Of a stretch of DNA of 5,561 nucleotides, positions 5,407 to 5,561 are shown piece by piece. How positions within the stretch are numbered: the stretch's first letter is position 1; the number at the start of each line of letters is the position of its first letter. Position numbers and translations under genes: made by a program. The stretch comes from Enterovirga sp. GTDB taxonomy: Bacteria > Pseudomonadota > Alphaproteobacteria > Rhizobiales > Beijerinckiaceae. The DNA is taken from NCBI GenBank assembly GCA_028290385.1, contig JAQGJZ010000266.1, positions 1 to 5,561 on the forward strand, written 5' to 3'. The notes beneath the pieces are model-generated. The model did not search any database. It was not told the DNA's origin and saw nothing but the letters and a program-made list of their open reading frames with translations.

Positions 5407-5561
5407 CTACTCGAGGCGGCTCCAGGCTTTCAGGAAGAAATCTTCCGTCCCGAAATTCCCGGATTTCAGTGCCAGCGCGAGCGGCGGGCAGCCCCCGCGC
5501 CGGAGTGCCGCCGTCCAGGGAACGCCGGGATCGATCTCGGGCCCGATCGTCATGGCATCGA
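5407..5561 (-). CDS. otnK: 3-oxo-tetronate kinase (DUF1537/YgbK family), C-terminal 50 residues only
   Basis: Reading the minus strand from the right edge gives 50 residues ending in a TAG stop; the rest of the gene lies outside the window. The fragment has the characteristic C-terminus of the former DUF1537 family: IGPEIDPGVPW (5-15) and LALALKSGNFGTEDFFLKA (27-45), part of the nucleotide-binding C-terminal domain. Family members phosphorylate 3-oxo-tetronate (3-dehydro-erythronate) at C4 with ATP in threonate/erythronate catabolism. The gene is upstream of the LtnD-like dehydrogenase in the same operon, with a 26-nt gap carrying the dehydrogenase ribosome site. The assignment rests on a short but distinctive motif plus context. 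Related DUF1537 kinases for four-carbon acid sugars (LtnK, DtnK) cannot be excluded. Confidence 0.85.
   Translation of the reverse strand, partial: DAMTIGPEIDPGVPWTAALRRGGCPPLALALKSGNFGTEDFFLKAWSRLE

Overview
The window is very GC-rich, with strong G/C bias at third codon positions. It carries six protein-coding genes, two of them cut by the window edges, and almost no non-coding DNA. Composition, tightly packed catabolic operons and the protein families suggest an alphaproteobacterium, for example the Methylobacterium/Microvirga/Bosea part of Hyphomicrobiales or a Roseomonas-like organism. This placement is inferred from composition and gene style, since no taxonomic marker is present. No tRNA, rRNA, CRISPR array, insertion sequence or phage gene was seen.

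Layout: (A) Positions 1-2239 on the minus strand form a compact operon. In transcription order it has an exported metallo-beta-lactamase-fold hydrolase of the methyl-parathion-hydrolase/lactonase type, a periplasmic family-3 solute-binding protein (4-nt TTGA overlap with the hydrolase stop) and a fumarylacetoacetate-hydrolase-family enzyme (16-nt gap, running off the left edge). (B) Positions 2240-2436 are the divergent control region, with a perfect 15-bp palindrome (2349-2363) that could be an operator. (C) Positions 2437-4481 on the plus strand encode a crotonase-fold protein followed 11 nt later by a CaiB/BaiF class III CoA-transferase. (D) Positions 4484-5561 on the minus strand are the end of an acid-sugar operon: the C-terminus of a 3-oxo-tetronate kinase (OtnK, former DUF1537) and an L-threonate dehydrogenase-like enzyme (LtnD). 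The stop codons of C and D are 2 bp apart, and a 28-bp imperfect palindrome is centred on that gap.

Working model: block D belongs to the known L-threonate route, in which LtnD oxidises threonate, the product is isomerised, OtnK phosphorylates it, and decarboxylation gives dihydroxyacetone phosphate. Blocks A and C share one control region and together look like an uncharacterised catabolic module for an organic acid. An exported hydrolase could open a lactone or ester in the periplasm and a binding protein could capture the product. The CoA-transferase could activate a carboxylate, the crotonase-fold protein could act on the acyl-CoA, and the FAH-family enzyme could cleave or decarboxylate a keto-acid intermediate. 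The substrate is unknown. The most distinctive points are the crotonase lacking both canonical catalytic glutamates, the twin-arginine leaders on two neighbouring exported proteins, and the symmetric hairpin shared by the two convergent stop codons.
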